From: Clusia tigrina | Lineage: Eukaryota > Arthropoda > Insecta > Diptera > Clusiidae | Length of the DNA: 64,000 bases | Direction of reading: 5' to 3' | Assembly (NCBI GenBank): GCA_920105625.2 | Contig: OV050030.1 | Location: 314,203,289-314,267,288 of the forward strand | In this document: in pieces, positions 10,513-20,296 of the stretch | How positions within the stretch are numbered: the stretch's first letter is position 1 | Layout of the letters: each line of letters begins with the position of its first letter | Made by a program: the position numbers and the translations under genes | Notes under the pieces: model-generated | What the model saw: only the letters and a program-made list of their open reading frames with translations | Database searches by the model: none | What the model was told of the DNA's origin: nothing

Positions 10513-11073
10513 ACTAACATTCCTTCTTTAGAAGTAAAGGAAAAAAAACTAACATTACTTCTTTAGAAGTAAAGGAAAAAAATAAGTTTTTATTTTTATT
10601 AACCCGAAGGTTTCTTTATTTCTTTAAATTCAGATTAAGACTGACTTACTTAAAAATATTACAATCCAATGTAACCTCTTAAGATACAAAAGAAATACAT
10701 TACTACAAAAATACAAAATACATATTTCCTGCCTTTGATTGCATTTTTTGTGTTGCAACCAATATTTAAAATTGTTTACATATGAAAACCCAAAACACTT
10801 AGGTGGGTCAGTTGGATTGCAAGAGCAATTCGATACATTGTTTACACATTGCCGACGCTGTTGAATTTTGGGTTAAGCAACAGCGGCACATGACAAAGTG
10901 TTCTGTAATCCGAGAATATGTTTTTGAGTTAAATGTTTTTAGATTCTTTATTCGGTTAATTGTTTCGAAACCATTGTATGTATGTTTCGAAACAATTAAT
11001 TTATGTTGCCCAATTGACTGGCAGTTTGGTTGAAACCTGAGGTTTCTCAAGTGACGTTGATGTCGACATGACC
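10513..11073 (-). repeat. Errantivirus 3' LTR
   Basis: Matches 16900-17459 almost base for base. It has two tandem 34-35 base copies at its U5 end (10513-10582), each with a hairpin TTACTTCT/AGAAGTAA (one arm imperfect in the first copy). In U3 there is a 13-base inverted repeat ATTGTTTCGAAAC (10959-10971) and its complement (10984-10996), just beyond the env stop. The C-terminal env codons lie inside this LTR. Confidence 0.92.
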
Positions 11074-12512
11074 CCTCCCCCCTTGGATTGAGAACTCTCC
11101 TGAGTTTGAGGGTTGAGGATACTTATCTTAAGTGTTCTGTTCTTTCTTACAAAATATATGTATACAAATATTGCTGATAGGGATAATATCATAAGAGAAG
11201 AAATAAGTACAATGAGATTGACAGTTGTAAAATTCTTTCTGTGATACTTTAATTCTTTTGTTTTTTCTATGTTTTCTATTTGTTGAATAACAATTTCTTC
11301 AAAGGTTAGTTGGGTTTTTGAACTATTTAATTTTTTTATTGATGGTACAGCAAATCTTTCATGAAATATTAATTCTTTATTTGAAAAATGTTCTTCATTT
11401 ACTTTTATTTTACAATCATTAAAAGAAATTAAGTAGTTTCCATTCAGTTTAGTTTTTCTATAATCACATGTACTATTTAATTGTGAATTTATTTGATTTT
11501 TTAACAAAATTAGACCAGGTTTTATAATAATAATTTCTGAATGATTGTTTTTGACTTTTAGACAATTATTTTTGTAAATACATAGTTTTGATTTTTTTAA
11601 GTTTTTAATGTTTACATCACTATTATAATCATAAAAAGTATTATTTATTTTTATTACTTCTTGCATACTAATAAGTAATTCTTCATGTTTTGCGTTTGAA
11701 ACGGGTACTACTAATGATCTTGGTACAGAAAGCATATTTTTAGGAATTTCTATTACAAATATAATTTCGTTATTTTTATATTCACCTACACCTAGTCGTA
11801 TGTTTCTAAGTTTGTCAATGTCGATGTTGTATCGAGTTATTTCGTCGTCCGTTAATATGTTACTTGTCATTATGTCGAGTCTTGCTGAAGCGATGTTATT
11901 TTGTATATGTTCAATGTGATCCTCCAAAATTTTAATTTTTAATAAAAAGTCTAAGTAAAGAAATTGCGCATACATTCTTGAATTCGTTTCTTCTATGTCA
12001 TTAAATTTTTCATTTATTTTATTTCTGTCCGACTCTATTGTTTTCCTTAGCATTTCGAATGTTTTATTAAAATTGTCATTTATTTGGATATTTTTGTTAA
12101 TATTTTCAATTGCCATATGATTATTTGTGTCAATAATTTTTAAATGTTCTTCTATTTCTGTCCTATCATTGTCGTCCATTGTCCCATAAAGCCATTTAAG
12201 TCCTGTTCCAAAAATGTTTATAAGTCCCCTCTTCTGTCTATGTGGTAGGATGGTTTGAATTTTCCGTCTAAGTGTTTTAAGTTGTGAATTTAAAAGTTGC
12301 TTGTTTTCTAATAACTTTAATTGTTGTATTTCGGATGTAAAGTCGTCTATGATACTTTCTATTTCGGATGGGTTAATTATATGTAAAATCATGTTGTAGT
12401 TCTTAATGATTTGTGCGTTTTCCAGTTTTATTTCAATGAATCCATCGTCGGTTTCTATTTTGTCGATCATAAGTGTTCCACAAGCCTTAGTTATCATTAT
12501 TAGTAAGGTCAA
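11001..12512 (-). CDS. env: Errantivirus Env (F-like fusion glycoprotein)
   Basis: 503 codons, open. The furin-type site RQKR (92-95) is followed by GLINIFGTGLKWLYG, the fusion-peptide region conserved between gypsy-group Env and baculovirus F proteins. A coiled-coil-prone stretch follows (about 125-205), then conserved cysteines (311-317, 349, 367), a membrane anchor (about 431-455) and a short cytoplasmic tail read through the polypurine tract into the LTR. The first codon of the listed frame is TTG; the first ATG is residue 6. The frame stays open upstream (INWTLLVLTLLIMI, a signal-peptide-like stretch) to a splice acceptor-like TTTTCAG at 12534-12540. The authentic N-terminus therefore probably comes from spliced RNA, as known for gypsy-group env. 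Confidence 0.87.
   Translation of the reverse strand: MTLLIMITKACGTLMIDKIETDDGFIEIKLENAQIIKNYNMILHIINPSEIESIIDDFTSEIQQLKLLENKQLLNSQLKTLRRKIQTILPHRQKRGLINIFGTGLKWLYGTMDDNDRTEIEEHLKIIDTNNHMAIENINKNIQINDNFNKTFEMLRKTIESDRNKINEKFNDIEETNSRMYAQFLYLDFLLKIKILEDHIEHIQNNIASARLDIMTSNILTDDEITRYNIDIDKLRNIRLGVGEYKNNEIIFVIEIPKNMLSVPRSLVVPVSNAKHEELLISMQEVIKINNTFYDYNSDVNIKNLKKSKLCIYKNNCLKVKNNHSEIIIIKPGLILLKNQINSQLNSTCDYRKTKLNGNYLISFNDCKIKVNEEHFSNKELIFHERFAVPSIKKLNSSKTQLTFEEIVIQQIENIEKTKELKYHRKNFTTVNLIVLISSLMILSLSAIFVYIYFVRKNRTLKISILNPQTQESSQSKGGGVMSTSTSLEKPQVSTKLPVNWAT
11074..11084 (-). promoter_or_regulatory. Errantivirus polypurine tract
   Basis: AAGGGGGGAGG on the minus strand, next to the 3' LTR; primer for plus-strand synthesis. 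It is translated as part of the Env tail (KGGGVMS). Confidence 0.75.
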
Positions 12513-15500
12513 AACGAGTAATGTCCAATTGATCTGAAAATTTGGTTGGTCTTTTAATATTTGTTGGATGAATATTTTCTATCTTTAATCTTCTATATCT
12601 TGGTTCGTATTTGTGTCTGAGTGCTTTATAATTCTTTACATATCCTTCTTGTTTATTGTGTGTAAAATCCTCACGTTTCCTATTAAGTTTATCAATATTT
12701 TGCTCTTTTTTACTTTGAATTAACTGCCTAATTTTTTCTTGATCGATTTTACCTTATTCTACATCAATAGGTTTTTCTTTTAGAGTTGAATGCACTGATC
12801 TGTTATACCATTCTACACATTTAAATATACGTTCTTGCGTCGATAAACTAGACTTTTCTGCTTCTAGTGCTCTGAATTTTTCAGCAATAGTGCTATGGAA
12901 TCTTTCTATGTCGGAATTTCCAGTGTGACTATTGGGTTTTGTAAAATGCACTAATATTTCTTCTTGTCTCATAAATTCTCTAACATTGACAGAATTGAAC
13001 TCGTTATCCATAACAATTTTGTCTGGTTTACTTTTTATTGACAAGTACAGTCTAAATTTTTCTATTAAAGTGTTGCTATTTCTATCTTCTAAGTAAAGAA
13101 TGACCGCGAATTTAGAAAATTTATCTATAAATGACATAAAACTGTGTTTCTTATTTGTATAAACATCTACGTGTATAATCTGATTTTTGTCGGTTGGGGT
13201 TTCTGTTAAAAAATATTTCGGTTTGATTGGTTTCCTGTCGTATTTGGCCCTATTACAGATGTCGCAATTATTTACGTACTTCTGTATTAATTTCTTTAGG
13301 TCCTTATAATAGATAAGTTTTTTCAATCCCTCGTAATTTGCCTGTATGCCACCATGTCCTGTCTCTAATTTATGATATTTTCCTATTTGTTTATATGTTT
13401 CCTCTTCGTTTGACATATCTGTGGCATGGTATGAGCATCTATAGAATTTAAGAGTTGAACCGAAGAGTTCTACTAGTTTCTGTTGTACTATGTTATATTC
13501 ATGGTCCGTTATTTCCGAGTAAATGCCTGTTTTACCTGTTTTTAAATATCTTCTAAATATATCTGTCATAAAATTATTTTTAATATCTTCAGGACTAATA
13601 AAAATTTTTCTTTTATCATGAACTACTTCAATTTCTCTTACCTTGTTGTTAGTTAAAATTAGCTGTGTGTTAAATCTATTCACTATTGTGTCCAATATAA
13701 TAAAATGGTCATTTTGTTCCTCTTCTTGAGAATGAATTGTAGCATCTGTGCTTCTGTTGTCTTCGTGTTGAACTTCGGTCTCTTGGTTACGTGAATCAAT
13801 TGCATTTATCTGTCCTAAATCCGCATTTATACGACTCATAAAATCGGCAGCTATATTTTCCTTACCTTTTATATAGTTTATTTTAATGTCATATTCTCCT
13901 AACTTAAGTAACCAACGTTGTAATCTTGGATTGATATCTTTGCCAGTGTTTTTGATTTTCAACCACACTAATGGTTGATGATCAGTTATCAAATCAAAAT
14001 TTCGTCCGTAGATATATGGTCGAAAATAGTTAACCGCCCATACAATAGCTAACAGTTCTTTCTCTGTTGTAGAATATTTTCTTTCGTGCTCGTTTAGGGT
14101 TCTACTTGCATAGCTAATTGGATGCTCACTTTGAGTGAGAACTGCACCAATAGCGAAATCACTAGCATCTGTGGCTATTTTAAAACGTTTATCAAAGTCG
14201 GGGTATCTAAGTATTGGAGCTTCTGTTAATAATCGTTTCAATTTCTGAAAGGCATCTATGTACTGTGGATCTTGTTTATTAATTTTTGCATTTTTCTTCA
14301 AATATTTCGTCATTCCATGAGCTACTTTGGCATAATCCTTCACAAACTTTCTATAATAACCGGTAATTCCTAAAAATGACTTGATTTGTTTTGTTGTTTC
14401 AGGGAGTTTAAGCTTTTGAATGTTTTCAATTTTACTCTCATTCGGCTTTACTCCTTCTGTTGTTAGAATGTGCCCTAAGTATTCAGTTTCCTTAGCAAAA
14501 AATTTACATTTATCTACCTGAATTTTTAAATTATGTTGTCTCAATTTATTAAAAATTTTTTCGAGGCTTTCCAAATGTTCTTCTAGTGAAGTGCTAAAAA
14601 TAAGTATGTCATCAAGGTAGACAACACATATTTTGTTAATAAATTCTCTAAGGACTGAATTGATTAATCTTTGGAACGTGGCTGGGGCATTTTTGAGTCC
14701 GAATGGCATTCTCGTAAACTCATAGTGCCCAAGAGGAGTAGAAAATGCTGTCTTTTGTCTATCGCAATCTTTTATTAAAACCTGATGAAACCCTTTCGCT
14801 AAGTCTAGTGTTGTGAAATATTGGGACCTTCCTAGTTTCTCTAAGATATTTTCAATATTAGGGATGGGAAATTTATCGCTAATAGTTTCTTCGTTCAATT
14901 TCCTGTAATCGATGACTATACGCCATTTCTTTGTACCGGAATTGTCCGCCTTCTTTGGAACGATCCAAAGCGGTGAGTTGTACGGTGAGTTGCTTTCCTT
15001 TATTATTCCCTGTTCTAACATTTCTTTTATTTGTTTATTGATTTCGGTCTCGTGTATCTGTGGATATCTATAAATTTTTGAGTAAAGTGGCCTACTTGTT
15101 GTAGTCACTATTTCGTGCTGAATTTCGTGTGTATGAGTCAATTTTTGTCCTTCTTGAAAAAATAAGTCTTTGTGCTTATTTATTAAATATTTTAGATAAT
15201 CTATCTCTTCAGAGTTCATCTCTATTCTTTTTAATTTTTCAATAACGCTTTGGTTAATAAACGAATTTTCAATTGTATAAATTTCGTCAAATTTGTACGG
15301 ACATTCACTCAAAAATGTAGTTTTTACCTTATTGATTTCAATGTACCCCTCTCTAAGATTAATAATTGCTTGCATTGGTGCAAGTATATTTTGTCCAATA
15401 AGTGCGTCGAATTTTTTATTTTTGAACTTTGTAAGTTTCCAGCTCAACTATTTTTTTTCGTTAAATTCTTGTGGGAGTTCCGTTATTATTTCATGGCTTA

Positions 15501-15660
15501 TGTTTGTTTGTCCACTGAGTGTATTAAATTGTAGATTATTTTTTAATTTTAGTATTTAATTTTTTATTTTGATAATTTGTCCTCGTTGATAAGTGTTGTT
15601 GTCGATCCTGTATCAATCAAGCATTTTATTTTTTCATCTCCTACAGTCAGCTCAACTATC
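12487..15660 (-). pseudogene. pol: Errantivirus Pol (protease, RT, RNase H, integrase), broken
   Basis: The longest open part is 12754-15447 (897 codons). RT covers about residues 140-320 with VVYLDDILIF (YLDD 277-280). RNase H follows with TDAS (426), TEKEL and ITDH. Integrase has an HHCC finger (H692, H698, CDIC 728-731) and D761, D814, E848. Protease (DTGSTT, bases 15605-15613) is separated by a frame change between about 15545 and 15575 and by TAG 15448-15450. At the other end TAA 12754-12756 cuts the integrase tail; the same frame stays open for 88 more codons (…EPRYRRLKIENIHPTNIK) to TAA 12487-12489, overlapping env. All catalytic residues are visible, but the polyprotein could not be made whole from this copy. 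Confidence 0.9.
12534..12543 (-). promoter_or_regulatory. Possible env 3' splice site
   Basis: AAATTTTCAG followed by ATCAATTGG on the minus strand. It lies just before the signal-peptide-like start of env and inside the end of pol, where gypsy-group elements splice their env RNA. The pyrimidine tract is short. Confidence 0.45.
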
Positions 15661-16660
15661 GGTAAATTAGGTCCTCCCCCGGCAATTGAAAATTTACCTC
15701 ATTTTGTTCTATATGGTCTACATCCATTCTACTCGTCCTAGTTTGGTCCGAATTTCTACCGCCTGTATTTTGCGGATTTTGTCTGAACGGGTTTCTAAAT
15801 TGTCCAGAGTTGTTATTTTGTCTAAACTGATTTTCTATTTGGTTATAGTTTTGTCTAAATGAATTCTGATTTTCAACTTGGTTGTAATTCGGTCTAAATG
15901 AATTCTGTGTAAAGTTTGTGTTTCTAAAATTTTGCGAGTTTGTGTTTCTATTTTTGTACGCTTTTTTCTCTACTTGTTCTATCATACCCGTTTCTTGTAA
16001 TGTATAAATCGCTAATCTTAGATTTTGAATATTCCTACTATGGATGATGCTGGCTAGATTGGCATCTAGTCCATTAACGAATGTTTTTAAAATTATAGAT
16101 TCATTTACAATAGGTGAAAACTCTACCGGTTTATTTTCATCGAAATCATATTTAGTGTTTAGTTTATCTAATATGTTTCTTAACTGATAAAAGTAGTCAC
16201 TTACATTAAGACATTTTGTGTTGATTGCTTGGTGAAACAGGTTGTGATATGTTTCTCTTATACCAAAATTCCTGACCAGCTCTGTTTTAACTTCCATCCA
16301 TGATGGGTTCTGTCCCAGCGTCCTCACTGCTTGTAATGCTGTTCCTTGTATTTTAGTCATGATGTGGCGTTGGAAAATAAAATCCTTTAGAGCAGGGCTA
16401 ACATCAAACATTGGAAGGATCAGTTCCACTTCCCTAATGAACGATGATAAGTCATAGTCCTTGTTTCCTCGGAATTCCCTAATTCTCGCAGCTTCATTTA
16501 TAATTTCCGATGCTGGAATCTGCTGGGCCGTCGTAGCTGCTTGGTGTTGCCTCATTGCTTCTGCTGCCGCTGCTGCTGCTGCTGCTGCCTCATGCTTTTC
16601 CATAATATTTGTTGTTTTATTATACTGTAGACTTGTTTTATTTTTCTCGTACTTTGGCAT
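15656..16660 (-). CDS. gag: Errantivirus Gag
   Basis: 334 residues from ATG 16660, starting MPKYEKNKTSLQYNK. A run of nine alanines near residue 25 is coded by a GCT/GCC microsatellite. The middle (about 50-240) is the capsid-like helical part. The C-terminus has no CCHC knuckle but an Asn/Gln/Arg/Phe-rich tail with repeats of NSFRQNYNQ, as in errantivirus Gag proteins, where basic tails replace the knuckle for RNA binding. The frame is open throughout. Protease starts just beyond in another frame, as expected for a frameshift-coupled Gag-Pol. Confidence 0.88.
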   Translation of the reverse strand: MPKYEKNKTSLQYNKTTNIMEKHEAAAAAAAAAEAMRQHQAATTAQQIPASEIINEAARIREFRGNKDYDLSSFIREVELILPMFDVSPALKDFIFQRHIMTKIQGTALQAVRTLGQNPSWMEVKTELVRNFGIRETYHNLFHQAINTKCLNVSDYFYQLRNILDKLNTKYDFDENKPVEFSPIVNESIILKTFVNGLDANLASIIHSRNIQNLRLAIYTLQETGMIEQVEKKAYKNRNTNSQNFRNTNFTQNSFRPNYNQVENQNSFRQNYNQIENQFRQNNNSGQFRNPFRQNPQNTGGRNSDQTRTSRMDVDHIEQNEVNFQLPGEDLIYR

Positions 16661-16889
16661 TCGCCTCTTAACTTAAGCTTTTTTTTTTTTATTCCGGTCA
16701 GTCTATTGACTTATTTAAATCTTTTGATTTAAAGTTTTTAGTTCACTAGATTTCACTTTATTGGGTACCAATATTTGAATTAATTTAGAGTTATTTACAT
16801 CTTTTGATTTAATTTTTAATTCACTTAGTTACTTTAGTTACTCAAGAGTTAAAAGTTCAGTATCAATCTTTTGATTAATACTCCTGATT
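16661..16889 (-). other. Errantivirus 5' leader
   Basis: AT-rich leader between the primer site and gag. The motif ATCTTTTGATT recurs three times (about 16719, 16799 and 16866). A splice donor for env RNA is expected here or at the start of gag, but I could not pick one out. Confidence 0.6.
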
Positions 16890-16900
16890 CGACTGCGCCA
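16890..16900 (-). promoter_or_regulatory. Errantivirus primer binding site, tRNA-Ser type
   Basis: The plus strand reads CGACTGCGCCA directly against the LTR, i.e. the 3' end of fly tRNA-Ser with its CCA. On the element's strand it is TGGCGCAGTCG, the primer site I associate with the 17.6/297 group. Confidence 0.85.
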
Positions 16901-17459
16901 CTAACATTACTTCTTTAGAAGTAAAGGAAAAAAACTAACATTACTTCTTTTGAAGTAAAGGAAAAAAATAAGTTTTTATTTTTATTAACCCGAAGGTTTC
17001 TTTATTTCTTTAAATTCAGATTAAGACTGACTTACTTAAAAATATTACAATCCAATGTAACCTCTTAAGATACAAAAGAAATACATTACTACAAAAATAC
17101 AAAATACATATTTCCTGCCTTTGATTGCATTTTTTGTGTTGCAACCAATATTTAAAATTGTTTACATATGAAAACCCAAAACACTTAGGTGGGTCAGTTG
17201 GATTGCAAGAGCAATTCGATACATTGTTTACACATTGCCGACGCTGTTGAATTTTGGGTTAAGCAACAGCGGCACATGACAAAGTGTTCTGTAATCCGAG
17301 AATATGTTTTTGAGTTAAATGTTTTTAGATTCTTTATTCGGTTAATTGTTTCGAAACCATTGTATGTATGTTTCGAAACAATTAATTTATGTTGCCCAAT
17401 TGACTGGCAGTTTGGTAGAAACCTGAGGTTTCTCAAGTGACGTTGATGTCGACATGACC
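16900..17459 (-). repeat. Errantivirus 5' LTR
   Basis: Copy of the 3' LTR with few differences (for example ATTAC for ATTCC, CTTTTGAAG for CTTTAGAAG, GGTAGAAACC for GGTTGAAACC). The same 13-base inverted repeat is at 17345-17357 and 17370-17382. Confidence 0.92.
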
Positions 17460-17823
17460 CGCGCGGCAACCAAAAATTTGTTCGATACAACTTTCTTCCT
17501 AAACACTTAACACTCTATCGACCGTTTTTTTCTCTACCACTGCCTTAAATGATTTTTTTTCTTCTCCCCTGAAACCGTATCTTTTCCATTCTTTTGGCCT
17601 CTTCCGCTATTCCATCATTGACCGCTCCAGCGGTCGAGCCGGTCAGTTACCTTTCTTTAGAATTTTTACTATTCTGAGGCAGCGCCATCTGTACCTCAGA
17701 ATCGTCTGGTAGGTTTTAGCCTGGCCGCATTCACTAGTAAAGCGGACAAGTGGAAGGAACAAAAGAAGGAGAGAAGCAAAACAAACATATAGACGGTAGA
17801 CGCCAAAAACAACGATCGCAACA
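17456..17823 (-). repeat. 3' LTR of the pol-less element, second part
   Basis: Resumes with the duplicated CGCG and runs CGGCAACCAAAAATTTG... to ...GATCGCAACA (17823). It is a close match to 22624-22987. With the first part the LTR is about 1106 bases. Confidence 0.88.
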
Positions 17824-18519
17824 AAACACACGGGTTGCCAGGAGCACTATAAACTCCGCCGGAACACGGATGGAAGCGTCGATCAGCACTTAATGCTCTA
17901 CCCTGAGCTAGCCGGGCAACTATACCTACATATACCTAAACATATAAACTAACAATACTTCCTTTACAGAACCACCACACTGATGATGATTACGGATCCC
18001 AACACCTAATTGCACGGTAATTATTCACAACACAAAATTTCTTAATTTAACCCTATATCTATCTTGTCTTCCCAGCCATTCGACTCGAAGAATCACCTTC
18101 ACCACTCTACTCAACTAATAAACGATAACCTACACACCTATACTCTATCGTATAAACAGGAACATTTTTATTGATTTTACCTTAAAAAAACACATAGTAA
18201 TCAATTCTAATTTCAGATTTTTAACTCAGATTACCTCTAGACCAACGAAGCTGATTTTGGGAGTAAGTTCTTTTCTATGTATTATATAATCCATAATTCC
18301 CTATGATTAACTTTCCTCCACCTCCTTACTAACTATTGCTACTTCACGTACTACAGGCGCCAACGTGAGCTACGCCCACAACCCCGAGATTAAGAGTCGC
18401 GTGCTCTTACCGGTTTAGATTCCTACTATTGTTTTATGTCCTTGGCATGGAACACTCTTACCGGTTTCCCTCGCAAATCTTCTAATAGGTATTAGAAGTG
18501 CCACAAGGCCTTCACCAAT
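17824..18519. other. 3' non-coding part of the pol-less element
   Basis: Lies between the Gag-like frame and the 3' LTR. It is polypyrimidine-rich on the plus strand, with no open frame of note and no clear polypurine tract next to the LTR. CTCTTACCGGTTT occurs twice (18404 and 18445), the first copy being part of the tRNA-Lys relic. Confidence 0.7.
18356..18413 (-). ncRNA. tRNA-Lys(CUU)-derived relic inside the LTR element
   Basis: Read on the minus strand: CCGGTAAGAGC, then GACTCTTAATCTC, GGGTTGTGGG, CACGTTGG and GCGCC. This follows fly tRNA-Lys(CUU) from the D arm through the anticodon loop CTCTTAA to the acceptor end. Differences are one extra A in the D arm, one mismatch in the anticodon stem and two bases missing from the T loop. 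The 5' acceptor half and first part of the D arm are absent and box B is destroyed, so it is a relic. It sits about 110 bases after the Gag-like frame, in the same sense as the element's RNA. Confidence 0.65.
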
Positions 18520-19497
18520 TTAACCTAAGGTTTTAACCCTTTCTAACCACTTCCCCCTATCGAACACAAGATTCTGCAACCCAAAAACGCGATCAACTGC
18601 TCCTCGCAATTTCTTAATAATTCGAATATAATTTAACTTTTTGCCAGTACAATTGCTTCTGTCGAAGTATGTCGGCTGATCTGTAAGTAGTACAGTTGGA
18701 TAAACAATTGCAATCAATTTAGGTTCATTCACTATATTCACATCATTTCTATATGATGCCCCTTCGGAATGTTTTGTCTTTGATCCATTCGATGGTATAC
18801 TGCTTTTATTTGCTGCAACAGCACCTTTACTCTCTGAAACTAAAGATAAAGATTTACCAGCAGACTTTATGGAGTCACTTTGACTAGTGGTTTCTGTACT
18901 CTTTTCACTATGGTCATTAAGGCTCATATTTTGTGAGAGGGGAGCTCCTACTAAATCGTTAACAAACATATCTATTGAGTCCAAAGAAGATAAATTTTCG
19001 CAACTATGACTTAATTTAGCGTTACACGCTTCAGACATAATACTAACATCAACAGAATTATCGTCTAATAATATCTCAAAAATATCTTGATCTATTGAGG
19101 CCAAGTCCTCATCATCCTGACTTGTTGGTATATTGTCCAAAACTCTTAAATTATAAATGATAGTACTTTCCTCTTCCTAACTAACCTGTGAGTTGCCACT
19201 TCCCCTAACTTCTTCCCAGTTTTCAACTACTTTATTTTGGGGCTTCTTCTCCAACTCTGCAGCTGCTAGGCTACTTTCCTGCGCCGGTGATTGCTGCATG
19301 GGTCTCATTGCATCACTAATGAGCTTCATCAGCTCTAAATGGTTCGCCCGGACCGTTTCCTTTATCTTTCCAAATTCCACCTTCATCGCCGCCCGATAAC
19401 TATTTTCACTCTCCAATATCAATAAGTTCACAGCTGATCGGTATTGACTTGGCAGTGCTGATGGCCTAGCGCCGTATTCACCGTATTCCGCTGACAT
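18520..19497 (-). pseudogene. Gag-like frame of the pol-less element, divided by one TAG
   Basis: A 106-codon frame (19497 to 19177, starting MSAEYGEYGARPS) stops at TAG 19177-19179. The same frame is then open for a further 218 codons, ending TAA at 18520. The first part has a helical, charged stretch (KVEFGKIKETVRANHLELMK) with coiled-coil character. The second is acidic and serine-rich (IPTSQDDEDLASIDQ), ending in a basic tail. No zinc knuckle, protease or other domain is visible. Position just after the primer site suggests Gag, but I recognise no family. The TAG could be a nonsense mutation or a readthrough stop; one copy cannot tell. Confidence 0.5.
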
Positions 19498-20200
19498 GTT
19501 TGTTCAAAAAAAAAACTAACTTCTAACAAAAAAAAATAACATAATACCTATAACTATGCCTGGAGATCTACACCTGCCACCCTATACCCCAAAAGAATAA
19601 TACATATTTATACAAAAATGTATCCATATAATTAATCCTTTGTAAATATAGCCAAAACAAATATATTCCAATTTTCAATATACTCGTATATACCTACATA
19701 TACCATAAATATATTTCTTTAAATAGTCCTTACATTCACTATGACCGTAATTTACTAATTTTTAGTAATAATGAGTAATAATACCAATCTTAATATTTAC
19801 TAACAAAAAATATAATATTTTCTAATACAAATAAATATTCGAATATATGGGGTGGGGCTCCCTTGTCTTCAATCTGTCGAAGGACTGTTTCTTCTAATAG
19901 GCGAGTTGTCATTCTTCATTAAAATTTTCCTTACATTTACTGAGACTCCGCCTCTCAGTTATCTCATCAGTGCTACGATGATCTATTCAACAGACCACGG
20001 CCACGATGAGATAGCTGGCTTCATCTCACATTTAGCCTCCCCCTCTTGTCGTTGCAGTTGGCGTTACGCATTGGCACGTCAAGTCAGCGGCAAGAGTGGA
20101 GCACATTATCTAAACACCAACACTAAACCACAAAATGCTTCACTACAAAATCACAATACATCACAAAGAAAATTTTAATTTACATTTCTATTATTTTTAA
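19498..20200. other. 5' leader of the pol-less element
   Basis: About 0.7 kb between the primer site and the first Gag-like codon, AT-rich, with short frames only. I see no feature beyond the primer site. Confidence 0.6.
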
Positions 20201-20211
20201 TTTGGGCGCCA
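20201..20211 (-). promoter_or_regulatory. Primer binding site, tRNA-Lys type
   Basis: Minus strand TGGCGCCCAAA, four bases inside the right LTR. The first ten bases complement the 3' end of fly tRNA-Lys(CUU) (...TTGGGCG plus CCA). This is the primer used by gypsy-like elements. It fixes the element's direction. Confidence 0.65.
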
Positions 20212-20215
20212 TTAA

Positions 20216-20296
20216 TGTTACCGCACCACTAGAATGATGCAGTGTGGTGACCGCGGCTAGCTCACAGCAATGGTCGTGGTCCTTAACCCGCCACAC
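20216..20296 (-). repeat. 5' LTR of the pol-less element, first part
   Basis: Starts TGTTACCGCACCACT, one base different from the other LTR at this point. It is cut at TAACCCGCCACAC by the LINE. Confidence 0.88.

Larger units (their letters stand above)
10513..17459 (-). mobile_element. Errantivirus (17.6/297-type Gypsy LTR retroelement), nested in the 3' LTR
   Basis: About 6.95 kb on the minus strand with two LTRs of about 560 bases, gag, pol and env, tRNA-Ser primer site and polypurine tract. It is inserted in a CGCG target (10509-10512 and 17460-17463 allowing for the one-base overlap; the GC-repeat target makes the exact limits ambiguous). Gene order, env with a furin site, and a Gag without zinc knuckle are typical of insect errantiviruses. 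The two LTRs differ at only about five places, so insertion is recent, yet pol carries several breaks. Env is open. Confidence 0.9.

Noticed and set aside
10803..11050. Frames of 76-98 codons in the errantivirus LTRs
   Set aside because: Repeated in both LTRs, on both strands, with no domain; the env C-terminus is the only real coding part there.
15250..15559. Plus-strand frames opposite pol
   Set aside because: Antisense shadows of the RT/protease region.
19852..20178. 108-codon plus-strand frame in the leader of the pol-less element
   Set aside because: Opposite to the element's strand, no recognisable domain.
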